A program made the translations under genes and the position numbers. Shown here piece by piece: positions 1 through 9,871 of a stretch of DNA of 64,000 bases. Within the stretch, counting starts at the first letter, position 1; each line of letters opens with the position of its first letter. Source of the DNA: Rhizobium sp. P40RR-XXII (GTDB lineage Bacteria; Pseudomonadota; Alphaproteobacteria; Rhizobiales; Rhizobiaceae); assembly GCF_012641405.1 (NCBI RefSeq), contig NZ_JABAII010000013.1, forward strand, positions 120,547 through 184,546, written 5' to 3'. Below the pieces are notes generated by a model. It had not been told where the DNA came from. It saw only the letters and a list, made by a program, of their open reading frames with translations, and did not search any database.

Positions 1-2
1 CC

Positions 3-3000
3 GGTAATATCGACACCGGCACACTGCTGTCAGCAGGGGCTCTTTCGGCCAGCGGCGCAGCCGTGAACGCGAATGCAGTCACAGCGCATGGGGCTATCGC
101 GCTCAACGGCGCGACCAACACGACGGCCGCAAGCGGTCGCGTGGATGTTTCTGGACAGATTCTCGGTGCGGGCAATGTCCTGATTACCGGTCAAAGCCTG
201 TCGGCGCAGTCTGTGGTCGCCGGTATCGACTTTACCGCCACGGATGCATCCGGTGGCAATATCGTTCTTGGCCAGGCCGGGGACCTGACCGCCCGGCTCA
301 GTGGCGGATTCTCTGCATCGACTGTGGAAGTCGCCGGTGCGACCAACGTCAACGCCGCCAGCGTGACGGCCGATACTGTCACCGGGCACAAGGATATCAC
401 GCTTTCCGGTACGACCACCGTCAATGGCCAAGTCCTTGGTGGCGGAAACATCAGCGTCTCAGGCCCGAGCATCGCGGCCGGCGCCATCGTCTCCGGTGTC
501 GACTTCATCGGCACGGCCGCCGCCAACGGCAACATCGTCCAGACATCAAGTGGCGATGTGTCGCTGGCCTCGACCGGCAATCTCACCATCGGCACGCTGT
601 TGTCGGCGGGCAATCTGACCGCACAAGCGATCGATCTGACGGCAAGTAGCATCACCAGCCATGGCAGCACCGACCTGAAGGCAAATGGTCGCGTCAATGT
701 CACCGGCCAGGTGCTGTCATCAGGCAAACTCTCGATCGATGGCGCCAGCCTCAACGCCGGACTTCTGGCCTCCGGCGTCGATTTTGCCGCCACCAACGCT
801 GCCGGCGGCAACATCGTGCTTGGAGGGTCCGGCGCGACGGATCTTACCGTCTCCGGCAATGCCACGGCCGGCACAATCCTGTCGGCCGGCGATATCACGG
901 CAAACGCGGCCAATCTTGAGGCCGGCAGCGTAACCAGCCACGGCAATGTCGCGATTACCGCTAGCGGTAACGCTGGCATTCTCGGCAATGTCGATGTCAG
1001 CAACCAGATTCTGGCCGCAGGCAATCTTGCGATCAATGGCGGCAGCATCAGCGCACCGACGCTGATCTCCGGCATCGACTTTGCCGCCACCAACGCCGCC
1101 GGCGGCGCTATCGTGCTGGCGCAATCCGGCAAGACCAGCCTGACGGCCTCCGGCAACATCACGGCCGGCACGATCCTGTCGGCCGGCGATGTCACGGCAC
1201 GGGCGGCAAACCTCAGCGCCGACAGCATCACCAGTCACGGCAAGGTCGCGATTACCGCTAGCGGTAACGCCGGCATTGCCGGCAATGTCGCCACGACGAC
1301 CGCAAGCGGTCGCATTGATGTGAGCAACCAGATCCTGGCCGCAGGCGACCTCGCGATCAATGGCGGCAGCATCCGTGCGCCAACGCTGATCTCCGGCATC
1401 GATTTCGCTGTTACCAATGCCGGCGGCGGCATTGTGCTCGGATCGTCCGGGGATATGAATCTGACCGCTTCCGCTGGCATCACCACGCAGACCATGGTGT
1501 CGGCCGGCGCAATCGACGTCAGCGGCGGCACGATCAGCGCCAATGCTGTTACCGGACATGGCGATATCACCCTTGCCGGCAGCAGTAGTGTCAACGTGAC
1601 CGGCCAACTTCTCGGTGCCGGCGATGTCTTGCTGTCCGGTTCGACCGTCCAGATCAATCAGGCCGTCACGGGCGTCGATTTTGCCGCCAGCGCACGATCG
1701 TCAAACGGCGCCATCGCTCTCGGATCAAGCGGCGATCTCACCATTAACGCTGGAAGTGCATCGGCCGGTACGCTGATCGTCGCAGGCAACCTCAACGTGG
1801 CGGCAAGCGCCTTTACGGGCGGCAACATCACAGGCCATGGCACCGTCGCGATCGGCTCGTCCGCAAGTCCCGGTGCGGTCGCGATCAACGGCCAGCTTCT
1901 CGGCGCAAGTGACGTCTCGATCATCGGATCGGGCATCAGCGGCAATGTCATCGTCGCCGGCGTCGATTTTGCCGCGACCAGCCAATCGGCGACCGGCAAT
2001 ATCGTTCTCGGTCAGGCCGCGACGATTGCAGGCAATCGCGCCGGCGATCTCACCCTGAAGGCGACGTCCGGCGATGCAACCGTCAACAGCCTGATGGCGG
2101 CCGGCAGCATCACCGCCAACGCGGCGAACAATGTCAGCGCCAACGCGGTTTCCCATGGCGATCTGTCGCTCACAGCGGGGAATGCGATCACGCTCACCGG
2201 CCAATCGCTTGCCAGCCGCAACGCCAATCTGTCCGCCCGATCGATGACGATCGACACGCTGGTCGCCGGCGTCGATTTCGCCGCCACCAATGCTGCGGCC
2301 GGCGGCAGCCTGATGCTGCAGCGCACTGGTGCGATGACGCTGTCAGCCTCAAACGGCAGCATTGGCGCCAATTCCCTGCTTTCGGGCGGCGATCTTGCCG
2401 CCACGGCGACGCAGAACATCGGCTACAACAGCCTGCAGAGCCTCGGCACTGCCACGCTCACCGCGCCTGGTGCCATCGCCTATGCCAACACCACCCGTGT
2501 CGGCGGCAATCTGACGCTCAATACCGCTGCCGTCGATCTTTCCGGCAGCAGGGGTAGCCGGATTTCCGGCGGCGGTACGTTGATTGTCAACGGCTCTTCG
2601 GCCAATCTTTCCGGCAGCAATCTCGTCTTCGGTGGCCTTGCCCTTAATCTCTCCGGCAATGCCGATCTCTCCAATGCCGAGGTCAGTACCGTCACCAATG
2701 CCGGCGGTTCCGGCGACATCGCCATCTCCGCCGCGGGTCTCATCACCACCGCCAATACATCGCTGCTTGCCGCGCATGACCTGACGCTCACCCTGCCGTC
2801 GCTCGGCAACACCGGCCAGCTTGCCGCCGGCAACAATCTCACGTTCAACGTCGCTGGCGACTTCTACAACAGTCCGTCCGGCCTCGTCTTTGCCGGCAAC
2901 AATGCCAATCTCTTCGTCGGCGGCACGTTGACCAACGATCAGGGCGCTATCGTCGCCAATGGTGGGTTGAGCATCCAGGGAGCGACCGCCGGTCAGCGCA

Positions 3001-3242
3001 ATGCGGCAGTCACCAATGTGTCCGGTCTTATTCAGTCCGATGGTGACATGTCGATCCTGACCAACAATCTCACCAACAGGCGATCGACGACGCCGACCTG
3101 GGTGACGGGTCAGTTGGTCTCCTCTGGTGCTGCCGTCGGCACCTTCGTGCTTAATCCAGCGGTCGCGGGCCAACCCTTCGCCTATCTGGAATCGACCGAC
3201 CAGAACATGTTCCAGCTTTATGCGGGGGTCGATCCGGGATAG
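3..3242 (+). CDS. FhaB/CdiA-type haemagglutinin, N-terminal part (5' partial, ends at in-frame TAG)
   Basis: Large exoprotein of the two-partner-secretion class, expected to be exported by an FhaC/CdiB porin and to form a surface beta-helix. The frame is open from base 3, so the start, signal peptide and TPS domain lie left of the window; the first in-window start-like codon (GTG at 63) is internal. The 1079 visible residues are Gly/Ser/Asn/Ala-rich and built from repeated blocks containing GVDFAAT/GIDFAAT, followed by NIVLG and TSHG-like strands. The frame stops at TAG 3240-3242 and then continues without any shift into the 3264-9335 frame with the same character, so the two are best read as one broken or read-through gene. 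Family assignment is firm; whether it is functional is open. Confidence 0.85.
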   Translation, partial: GNIDTGTLLSAGALSASGAAVNANAVTAHGAIALNGATNTTAASGRVDVSGQILGAGNVLITGQSLSAQSVVAGIDFTATDASGGNIVLGQAGDLTARLSGGFSASTVEVAGATNVNAASVTADTVTGHKDITLSGTTTVNGQVLGGGNISVSGPSIAAGAIVSGVDFIGTAAANGNIVQTSSGDVSLASTGNLTIGTLLSAGNLTAQAIDLTASSITSHGSTDLKANGRVNVTGQVLSSGKLSIDGASLNAGLLASGVDFAATNAAGGNIVLGGSGATDLTVSGNATAGTILSAGDITANAANLEAGSVTSHGNVAITASGNAGILGNVDVSNQILAAGNLAINGGSISAPTLISGIDFAATNAAGGAIVLAQSGKTSLTASGNITAGTILSAGDVTARAANLSADSITSHGKVAITASGNAGIAGNVATTTASGRIDVSNQILAAGDLAINGGSIRAPTLISGIDFAVTNAGGGIVLGSSGDMNLTASAGITTQTMVSAGAIDVSGGTISANAVTGHGDITLAGSSSVNVTGQLLGAGDVLLSGSTVQINQAVTGVDFAASARSSNGAIALGSSGDLTINAGSASAGTLIVAGNLNVAASAFTGGNITGHGTVAIGSSASPGAVAINGQLLGASDVSIIGSGISGNVIVAGVDFAATSQSATGNIVLGQAATIAGNRAGDLTLKATSGDATVNSLMAAGSITANAANNVSANAVSHGDLSLTAGNAITLTGQSLASRNANLSARSMTIDTLVAGVDFAATNAAAGGSLMLQRTGAMTLSASNGSIGANSLLSGGDLAATATQNIGYNSLQSLGTATLTAPGAIAYANTTRVGGNLTLNTAAVDLSGSRGSRISGGGTLIVNGSSANLSGSNLVFGGLALNLSGNADLSNAEVSTVTNAGGSGDIAISAAGLITTANTSLLAAHDLTLTLPSLGNTGQLAAGNNLTFNVAGDFYNSPSGLVFAGNNANLFVGGTLTNDQGAIVANGGLSIQGATAGQRNAAVTNVSGLIQSDGDMSILTNNLTNRRSTTPTWVTGQLVSSGAAVGTFVLNPAVAGQPFAYLESTDQNMFQLYAGVDPG
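222..2280 (+). repeat. Eight tandem GxDF protein repeats in the adhesin
   Basis: The tetrapeptide G-(V/I)-D-F recurs at nucleotides 222, 495, 774, 1071, 1395, 1671, 1959 and 2268. The unit spacing is 91, 93, 99, 108, 92, 96 and 103 codons. Each copy is followed by a variable stretch and then an (N/A)IVLG-like strand and a GDLT-like strand. Neighbouring copies around 845-1060 and 1141-1370 are close at the DNA level, which suggests recent duplication. Confidence 0.8.
3240..3242 (+). other. In-frame amber codon interrupting the adhesin gene
   Basis: The codons around it read DPG-TAG-FSDYQPLLYS in one continuous frame. The reading frame before and after is identical (both in the frame of base 3), so no indel is involved. 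A single substitution from TAC/TAT, CAG or TGG would explain it. Sequencing error, pseudogenisation and amber read-through cannot be separated from the sequence alone. Confidence 0.9.
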
Positions 3243-3263
3243 TTTTCTGACTATCAGCCGCTG

Positions 3264-6200
3264 TTGTATTCGGTCGCAACGCTTGCCGACGGCACCTCCT
3301 ATCACGCCTGGACCTGGGTCAGCGGCAGTGGCCCGACGGAAGTGCGGCCGATCTTCGACTGGATCAAGGCTCGCGTTCCCAAGGATGCCAATGGCAATCC
3401 CATTCTCGATCCCAACAATCCGTCACGCTATTTCATTGTCGATGAAGTCATCCGCAGCGGTTCGGACACCAGTACGACCTACACTTGGGATCCGACGTCC
3501 AACATATCGCAGTCGGTTTATGAAGACCGCTTCACCAGTGCGCTCAGCCCCGAGGCAGTGATCCGCGCCGGCGGCAATCTCACAGTCGATGCCACCAACC
3601 TCACCAACTCCTACAGCCGGATCGAGGCCGGCGGTGGTGCGACGCTCAAGGGATCGACGCTCACCAACGAAGGCGTCGTTCTCAATCGCACCACGACGCT
3701 GACCTGTAGCGCTCAAAGCGCGTGCTCGGCCTACAACGCCGATGGCACGGCCGATCCTTCCCGCAATATCGCCAACGGCACGTCGATCGTGTCGGGATCG
3801 CAGGTTATCGGCGGCGCGGCTGGCACGCTCAAGGCGGCCGGCGCCCTGAGCCTCAATTTTGGTACGGTCAACAATACGTCGCTCGGTTCGACGGGCGGCG
3901 GCGCGGCCGTCAGTGCGCCTTCGACATCGAACGATCCTTTGTCCGCCCTTAACGGCATGACGGCCGGCGGCGCTTTGTTCAATGTCAATGCCGCACTGAG
4001 CAGTGTCGCCTCAAATGGCGGCGCCAGCGTCGGTAGTGGCCCATCGCTGGCAGGTGGCAGCGCGACGATCGGTAGCGGCCCGACGGTCAACGGCAGCGGC
4101 CTGACGGCAGCCGTCGGTGCTTCGGTGAGCAGCAACGGTGTGACGCTTGCGAGCGGCCCTTCGATCAGCTCGGGCACCCTGACGACCGGCGGCGCTGCGA
4201 TCAATCCGAACAGCCTGATGGGCAAGCTCACCGCTGCTCTCGGCAACAGCGGCAACCTTGCCCAGGTACTGCAGGTCAATGGCGCGGAACTCGCCTCGCT
4301 TGCCAAGCCGCAATCAGGCGGCGTTGGCGGCACCGTGCCGGGCCAGGTCTTCCTGTTCGAGACACGGGCGGCTTTCCTCGATGTGTCGAAGTTCTACGGC
4401 TCGAGTTATTTCATCGACCGCGTCGGCTATACGCCCGAGACCAAGGTTCCCTTCCTCGGCGACGCCTATTTCGACAATCAGCTCGTAGACGAACAGATGC
4501 GGCAACTGGTGGGCGATGGTCTTGGCGCGGGGTCCTTCATCCCCGGCAACAATGCCACCGACCAGATGAAGACGCTGCTCGACAACGGCGTCGCTTATGC
4601 CGAGGCGAACGGGCTTGCTCTCGGGCAAGCACTGACGCCGCAGCAGGCGGCATCGCTGACCCAGTCGATGGTGATCTATCAGACTGAGATCGTCGACGGC
4701 GCGCAGGTGCTGGTGCCGGTCGTCTATCTCTCGGCCGCCGATAAGGCGAAGGTCAACGGCGGCGGCGCCGTCATCGCCGGCAACAGCGTTAACATCGATG
4801 CCGGCTCCGTCAACAATTCCGGTGCGATTGCCGCAGCGGATGGCATGACCATCAATGCCACCGAGATCAAGGCCAATGGCGGCACCTTCCTGGCCGGCGG
4901 CAACATGAACCTCAATGCCACAAATGGCATTACCCTTGCCGCACAGACGATGACCCTCGGCGGCCAGAATGTCGTCAACACCAATGCCGGCGTGTCGGTC
5001 GGCGGCAACCTGCAGGTCGCCGCGGGCGGCACATTGAGTTTGCAGGGCACCAAGATCGCCGCAGGTGGCGCAGCCCAGCTTTCCGGCAACAATGTCAACC
5101 TTGCTGCTGTCAAGGTCGACAATAATGGCCAGCCCGCGACGATTGCGGGCAATCGCGCTGAGAATGCGACTGGCGCGCGCGTCACCGCCGGTGGCAACCT
5201 CACCATCGCTGCCAACAATGACATCAACGTTATAGGTTCCTCCGCCAAGGCCGGTGGCGATCTCAAACTCAAGGCCACGGATGGTGCGGTCAACATCGTT
5301 TCGACCGATCTCGCTCGCAAGACGGATGATGGCTACACCAAGACATCAGGTACCGATCAGCAAGCCTCGCAGCTCTCGGCTGGCGGCAACCTCGCGATCA
5401 CCGCAAGCGGTGACGCTGGGGTCAATGCCAATACCGGTATTCTGATCTCGGGCTCGGACCTGACGGCCAAGGGTGATGTTGGCCTGACCTCCAACGGTGA
5501 CATCAACGTCACCACGTCGCAGAACCAGTCGAACTCGACATTCGGCAAAAACTCCTCGTCCGAGCTGTCGCACAATGGCTCGACCATTACGGCTGGTGGC
5601 GATCTCGTCGCGAAATCCAAGGACGACATCAACGTCATCGGTTCGACCATGGCCGCCGACGGGAAGCTCGGCCTGCAGGCGGATAAAAACGTCACCATCG
5701 CCGAGGCGACCGATAGCGCAACCCTGGATGTCAAGAGCTCCAGCAAGAAGAGCGGCTTCTTTGGTTCGACGAAGGAGAATGCCTCCGGCCATCTGGAGAC
5801 CACGACCGCGGCTGGCTCGGCACTTTCCGGCAAGGATGGTGTGACGATCATTTCAGGCGGCGACACCACGGTCTCGGCCTCCAAGGTGACGGCGGGCGAC
5901 GCCACGCATACCGCCGATCTTGCTGTCCAGACCGGTGGCAATCTGATCGTGACGGCCGGCAAGGACACCGAGACGGAGAACGACAGCGCCAAGCGCAAGG
6001 GCTTCCTGCGCAGCGGCAGCTCAAGCTACGACGGCTATAACGAGACCACCATCGGGTCGCAGCTTTCAGCCTCGGGCGACGTCAATCTCGATGCCGGCAA
6101 GGCGGCCGCCATTGTCGGCTCGAAGGTCAATGCCGATGGCTCGCTGAATATTTCCGGCGAAAGCGTCTCCATCATCGGCGCGCAGGAGAACCACCAGTCC

Positions 6201-9200
6201 GATAGCCAGCGCAAGGATTCCGGCCTCTTCGTCGGCTCCGGCGGCGGCTTCATCTCGCTCTACGGCAAGAACGAAAAGCAAGGCCAGCAATCCTCCACGG
6301 ACAATGTCGGCTCGACGCTTTCGGCCGGTCAAGACGTCAACCTGACGGCAAGGGCGACCGATCTCAACATCATGGGCTCGTCGGTCAGCGCCGAGCGGGA
6401 CATCAACCTGTCGGCGGCCCGAGACGTCAATGTGACACCGGGAGCCGAGAGCTCGTCGCAATCCGAAGAGCAGAAGAAGTCCGGCTTCGGTCTCGCTCTT
6501 TCCGCCGGCAACGGCGGCTTCTCGATCGGCATTGGCGCGCAGTCGACGAAGGACAGCAAGGCGCAACAATCCGACACCAATGCGGTCTCCAAGCTTTCGG
6601 CCGAGCGTGACCTCAACATCTCGGCGGGCAACAACGTCAACCTGCAGGCAACCAGCGCTTCGGCTGAGCGCGACGTCACTCTGTTTGCCGGCAAGGACAT
6701 CAATCTGCTGTCGGCCAATGACGTCACCAACTACCAGGAAGTACACGAGAAGACCTTTGCCGGCGTTACCCTCTCGGTGACAAGCCAGGTCGGCAAGGCT
6801 GCCCAAAGCATCATGAACTCGGCCGAACGGCTGTCGGACAGCGGCGGCGTCAATGCGGTGACCAACACCGCTATTGCTGGACTTGGCTTCTACGAGGGCT
6901 ACAAGGGACTGAAGGGCGCATATGAGGGGCTTACCAGCAACGATCCCGACATCGCCAAGGGCCTTTCCTTCAGCATCGGCATCAACGCTGGCGTGAGCCA
7001 TCAGGAAAATAGCTGGTCTTCGTCGTCTTCGACCCCGGTCGTGACGGATATTCGCGCGGGCCGCTCGATCACCATGGAGGCCGAGAAGGGTTCCATCACC
7101 AGCGATGGCGCGCAGATCCTGGCCGGTTACGACAAGAACGGCATACCCACGATTCCAGGAGATGCGCTGACCGGCGACATCTTCCTGTCAGCAGCGAATG
7201 GCGACATCAACCTCAACGCTGCCGCGGGCACGTCGGATTCGTCGAGTTCCAACGACTCCTGGAGCGCCGGCATTGGCGTCAACTTCGGCTGCAGTACCAA
7301 GGGTGGTTGCCAGGAGACCAGTGTCGGGGTCAACGCCTCCTACGGCAAGGGTGGTTCCCAAACCTCCGGCACCAACCACACGAACACACATGTGAACGGC
7401 ACCGGCGATGTCACCATCGCCACCAATGATCTCGCGCTGAAGGGGGCGACGGTCGCCGGCAATTCGGTTGGCATCGATGCCCGCTCGCTGACGATCGAGA
7501 GCCAGCTGGATACGCAGAAGGCCAAGGCCGATCAGTTCAATGTCTCCGGTCAGATCGGCTTTGGAAACACCGGCGTCTCCGGCACTGTGCAGAAGGCCAA
7601 GGGCGATGCGGTGCTCGTCTCCGAACAATCGGGCATTCATGCACGCACCGGCGGCCTCAACATCGATGTCAGCGGCCAGACGTCAGTTATCGGCGGGCTG
7701 ATTACCAGCCAGGCGACGGCGGACAAAAACTCCTTCTTCACCGGCACCCTGACGGTTGCGGATATCGACACTCATTCGACCTGGAAGGCCGAAACCTATG
7801 GGGGCGGGATCGGCACTGGGGGGCTAACTATCGCTCCGCCGGTCAAGGCCGGCGAGAAGGAGACCGGCAAGGCCTATTCGGCCATCGGCGGCAATATCGG
7901 CATCACGATCACCGATCCCGCGCACCAGACGCAGGACATCGGCACGATCCGCCGCGACACGGACAACACCAATACCTCGCTGCCCGGTCTGCCGGATCTG
8001 CAGAACATTCTGCGGGATCAGTACAAGACCCAGGCGGATTTGCAGGCGGCGCAAGCCACCATGGCTGGGTTGGTGGCGACCATTGCGGACCAATTCGAAG
8101 GACAGGCCCTCGCAGCCGGGCACCCTGAGGACGCGGCCTATTGGGAAGAGGGCGGTGCGGGTCGGGCGTTGTTACACGCCATTGGCGCAGGCCTGCTTGG
8201 TGGGGTGAACGGCTGGGAGGGCGCTCTGAAGGGTGCTCTTGGTGGCGCGACAACAACATTACTAGCGCCAGCGATCGATAATCTCGTCAAGGGCATGCTC
8301 AAGGACAGCACCCTCTCCGATCAAGACAAGCAGACGCTTGCCGCACTGGTCGGAGCCAGCCTCAGCGCCACGGTCGGAGGAGTTGTTGGCGGTGGAGAAG
8401 GTGCTGCTTATGGAGCCGCGAACTATCAGTTCAACTATCTTGCGCAAAACAAGGCACGATCGCGCGTCGTTGCGAAAGCCAAACTTGAAGAATGCAGGGA
8501 AAGCGGGACCTGCAGTGCTGCGCAGATCGCAAACTATCAGTCGATGGTCGATCAGTACAATCAAGAGGATCAGGAGACTGATCGCCAACTTAAGGCAGCC
8601 TGCGATGCCGCACCAAAGGGATCAGCTTGTGTTTCAGCTGTGACACGAGCGCTGATCGCCGCAGAATACTACGTTTCACCGGATTATCTTTCGACATTAT
8701 TCATGAACCTGCCGGACAGCGGCTACCGCGATATTGAGAACGAAATTCTCAGCGGCCATTTCGATGAGACGGCAAATCGTGATTTGAAGCGGGCGATCTA
8801 CGATGAGCGAAAAGATATCATAGCGCTGCTTGAACAATATCGACCATCTGTTGCCGAAGCCTGGAAGCAGATTGGCTATGATAACATTGCCGCGCTTGTT
8901 ATTGCCGGAGCCTCACTTGGGCTGGAAGGCCTTATTAGAGGTGGTAACAATAGCACCGAGGGCACCGTAACAACGGGGGCCAATACACCGAAAAGCGCAC
9001 CGAGGTTTCTGACAGACTCCGCAGGTAATACGATTGACTTAAATTTCTCCAGAGGCCTTACCCAAACCAACGTCTCTGTCACAGGTTCGAGAGGCTCAGT
9101 TCAATATCCGCTTCAAGATCAATTGCCAAATTCATATGCTAATCTCGGCAACGGTCATGCTGTAGTGTATGGCCCCGATGGAAGGGCCTTGTATGATGTC

Positions 9201-9335
9201 TCTGGAGCGAGAATTAAGGTTGTCGAATGGAACCAAGCGCCGAATGGAAAGTGGATTCCCAAAAAAGGAAATGACACCAAGGTTTTTGAAGGAAATGTTC
9301 CACAATCCATCTTGGAAGATCTAGGGTTGAAATAA
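3264..9335 (+). CDS. FhaB/CdiA-type haemagglutinin with C-terminal toxin-like module (downstream of amber codon)
   Basis: The 2023-residue continuation of the adhesin frame; TTG 3264 is only the first possible start after the amber codon and has no convincing ribosome binding site. Approximate order: connector (1-500), low-complexity GGxxSGxSxxSG region near 190-340, haemagglutinin repeats around residues 670-1330 (GSxxSAxxDxNLxAxxDVN type), then a pre-toxin region near 1610-1720 (AGHPEDAAYWEEGGAGRALL, Gly/Ala-rich helices, ending ANYQFNYLAQ where related proteins carry a VENN-like boundary). The last 300 residues hold a four-cysteine linker (CRESGTC, CDAAPKGSAC), a hydrophobic stretch (IAALVIAGASLGLEGLI) and an unrecognised terminal domain ending KVFEGNVPQSILEDLGLK. 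The stop overlaps the next gene's ATG by one base. By analogy with CDI, the tail would be the delivered toxin; its activity is not identifiable here. Confidence 0.8.
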   Translation: MYSVATLADGTSYHAWTWVSGSGPTEVRPIFDWIKARVPKDANGNPILDPNNPSRYFIVDEVIRSGSDTSTTYTWDPTSNISQSVYEDRFTSALSPEAVIRAGGNLTVDATNLTNSYSRIEAGGGATLKGSTLTNEGVVLNRTTTLTCSAQSACSAYNADGTADPSRNIANGTSIVSGSQVIGGAAGTLKAAGALSLNFGTVNNTSLGSTGGGAAVSAPSTSNDPLSALNGMTAGGALFNVNAALSSVASNGGASVGSGPSLAGGSATIGSGPTVNGSGLTAAVGASVSSNGVTLASGPSISSGTLTTGGAAINPNSLMGKLTAALGNSGNLAQVLQVNGAELASLAKPQSGGVGGTVPGQVFLFETRAAFLDVSKFYGSSYFIDRVGYTPETKVPFLGDAYFDNQLVDEQMRQLVGDGLGAGSFIPGNNATDQMKTLLDNGVAYAEANGLALGQALTPQQAASLTQSMVIYQTEIVDGAQVLVPVVYLSAADKAKVNGGGAVIAGNSVNIDAGSVNNSGAIAAADGMTINATEIKANGGTFLAGGNMNLNATNGITLAAQTMTLGGQNVVNTNAGVSVGGNLQVAAGGTLSLQGTKIAAGGAAQLSGNNVNLAAVKVDNNGQPATIAGNRAENATGARVTAGGNLTIAANNDINVIGSSAKAGGDLKLKATDGAVNIVSTDLARKTDDGYTKTSGTDQQASQLSAGGNLAITASGDAGVNANTGILISGSDLTAKGDVGLTSNGDINVTTSQNQSNSTFGKNSSSELSHNGSTITAGGDLVAKSKDDINVIGSTMAADGKLGLQADKNVTIAEATDSATLDVKSSSKKSGFFGSTKENASGHLETTTAAGSALSGKDGVTIISGGDTTVSASKVTAGDATHTADLAVQTGGNLIVTAGKDTETENDSAKRKGFLRSGSSSYDGYNETTIGSQLSASGDVNLDAGKAAAIVGSKVNADGSLNISGESVSIIGAQENHQSDSQRKDSGLFVGSGGGFISLYGKNEKQGQQSSTDNVGSTLSAGQDVNLTARATDLNIMGSSVSAERDINLSAARDVNVTPGAESSSQSEEQKKSGFGLALSAGNGGFSIGIGAQSTKDSKAQQSDTNAVSKLSAERDLNISAGNNVNLQATSASAERDVTLFAGKDINLLSANDVTNYQEVHEKTFAGVTLSVTSQVGKAAQSIMNSAERLSDSGGVNAVTNTAIAGLGFYEGYKGLKGAYEGLTSNDPDIAKGLSFSIGINAGVSHQENSWSSSSSTPVVTDIRAGRSITMEAEKGSITSDGAQILAGYDKNGIPTIPGDALTGDIFLSAANGDINLNAAAGTSDSSSSNDSWSAGIGVNFGCSTKGGCQETSVGVNASYGKGGSQTSGTNHTNTHVNGTGDVTIATNDLALKGATVAGNSVGIDARSLTIESQLDTQKAKADQFNVSGQIGFGNTGVSGTVQKAKGDAVLVSEQSGIHARTGGLNIDVSGQTSVIGGLITSQATADKNSFFTGTLTVADIDTHSTWKAETYGGGIGTGGLTIAPPVKAGEKETGKAYSAIGGNIGITITDPAHQTQDIGTIRRDTDNTNTSLPGLPDLQNILRDQYKTQADLQAAQATMAGLVATIADQFEGQALAAGHPEDAAYWEEGGAGRALLHAIGAGLLGGVNGWEGALKGALGGATTTLLAPAIDNLVKGMLKDSTLSDQDKQTLAALVGASLSATVGGVVGGGEGAAYGAANYQFNYLAQNKARSRVVAKAKLEECRESGTCSAAQIANYQSMVDQYNQEDQETDRQLKAACDAAPKGSACVSAVTRALIAAEYYVSPDYLSTLFMNLPDSGYRDIENEILSGHFDETANRDLKRAIYDERKDIIALLEQYRPSVAEAWKQIGYDNIAALVIAGASLGLEGLIRGGNNSTEGTVTTGANTPKSAPRFLTDSAGNTIDLNFSRGLTQTNVSVTGSRGSVQYPLQDQLPNSYANLGNGHAVVYGPDGRALYDVSGARIKVVEWNQAPNGKWIPKKGNDTKVFEGNVPQSILEDLGLK

Positions 9336-9871
9336 TGGACGTTTATAAAGGGAAAATCTCTAAAGAAATCTTGGGCTTGTTTACTTCAGGCACCGGCTCA
9401 GATGAATTCTTTAGCTATGTTGGAAATCTCGTATCCGTAGAGCAAGCGCTAGCGGTTTTTGGAATACTTTCTCCTGATTTTATCGAACATGAGAATCACG
9501 TCTTTTGGCGTGCGAAAGCCTCGGCGGATGCTACCAGTGGGCTTCGTCTTGTCGGATTAATGGTAACCGAAACAGGGCAGTTGCAACCGAGCTCTCAGCG
9601 CATAGACGTAGAGCGCTACCAAAACAACTTTTCTGTCAGCCAATTTTTTTCAAAATGGGAGGATACCTCTGAGAATTCGGTTTCTCGGGTTGGCTTGACA
9701 GATAAAGATTATCAGTTGTGTCATGTCTTCGCGCAGCAGCTTGTTCGATATTGGAAGATAGCTCTGTTTGAATGCTTTCCTCATCGAACGTTTGAGTTCG
9801 AGGTGGCAGACGATCTGCTCGATGAATATGGGGTATGTTTGACGTTCTGGCAGCCCGAGAATTCGGTGTAG
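9335..9871 (+). CDS. Candidate cognate immunity protein of the CdiA-like toxin
   Basis: A 178-residue soluble acidic protein with no signal peptide or membrane segment. Its ATG overlaps the toxin gene stop (TAATG), the usual arrangement for a toxin and its immunity gene, which would keep the two coupled. I do not recognise a named family. The base composition is more AT-rich than the adhesin repeats and matches the toxin tail, in line with toxin and immunity moving as a unit. The function is inferred from position only. Confidence 0.6.
   Translation: MDVYKGKISKEILGLFTSGTGSDEFFSYVGNLVSVEQALAVFGILSPDFIEHENHVFWRAKASADATSGLRLVGLMVTETGQLQPSSQRIDVERYQNNFSVSQFFSKWEDTSENSVSRVGLTDKDYQLCHVFAQQLVRYWKIALFECFPHRTFEFEVADDLLDEYGVCLTFWQPENSV

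Noticed and set aside
191..1231. Long minus-strand open frame opposite the adhesin repeats (and similar ones to about 7640)
   Set aside because: Mirror of a GC-rich repetitive coding frame; Leu/Ala/Pro-rich with no domain or ribosome binding site.
222..2280. CRISPR-like or satellite repeat array
   Set aside because: The repeats are about 270-320 bases long, coding and diverged, with no short identical repeats or unique spacers.
3264..3266. TTG 3264 as the true start of an independent adhesin gene
   Set aside because: The frame is continuous with the upstream part except for one TAG, there is no ribosome binding site or signal peptide, and the sequence between 3243 and 3264 reads as ordinary protein.
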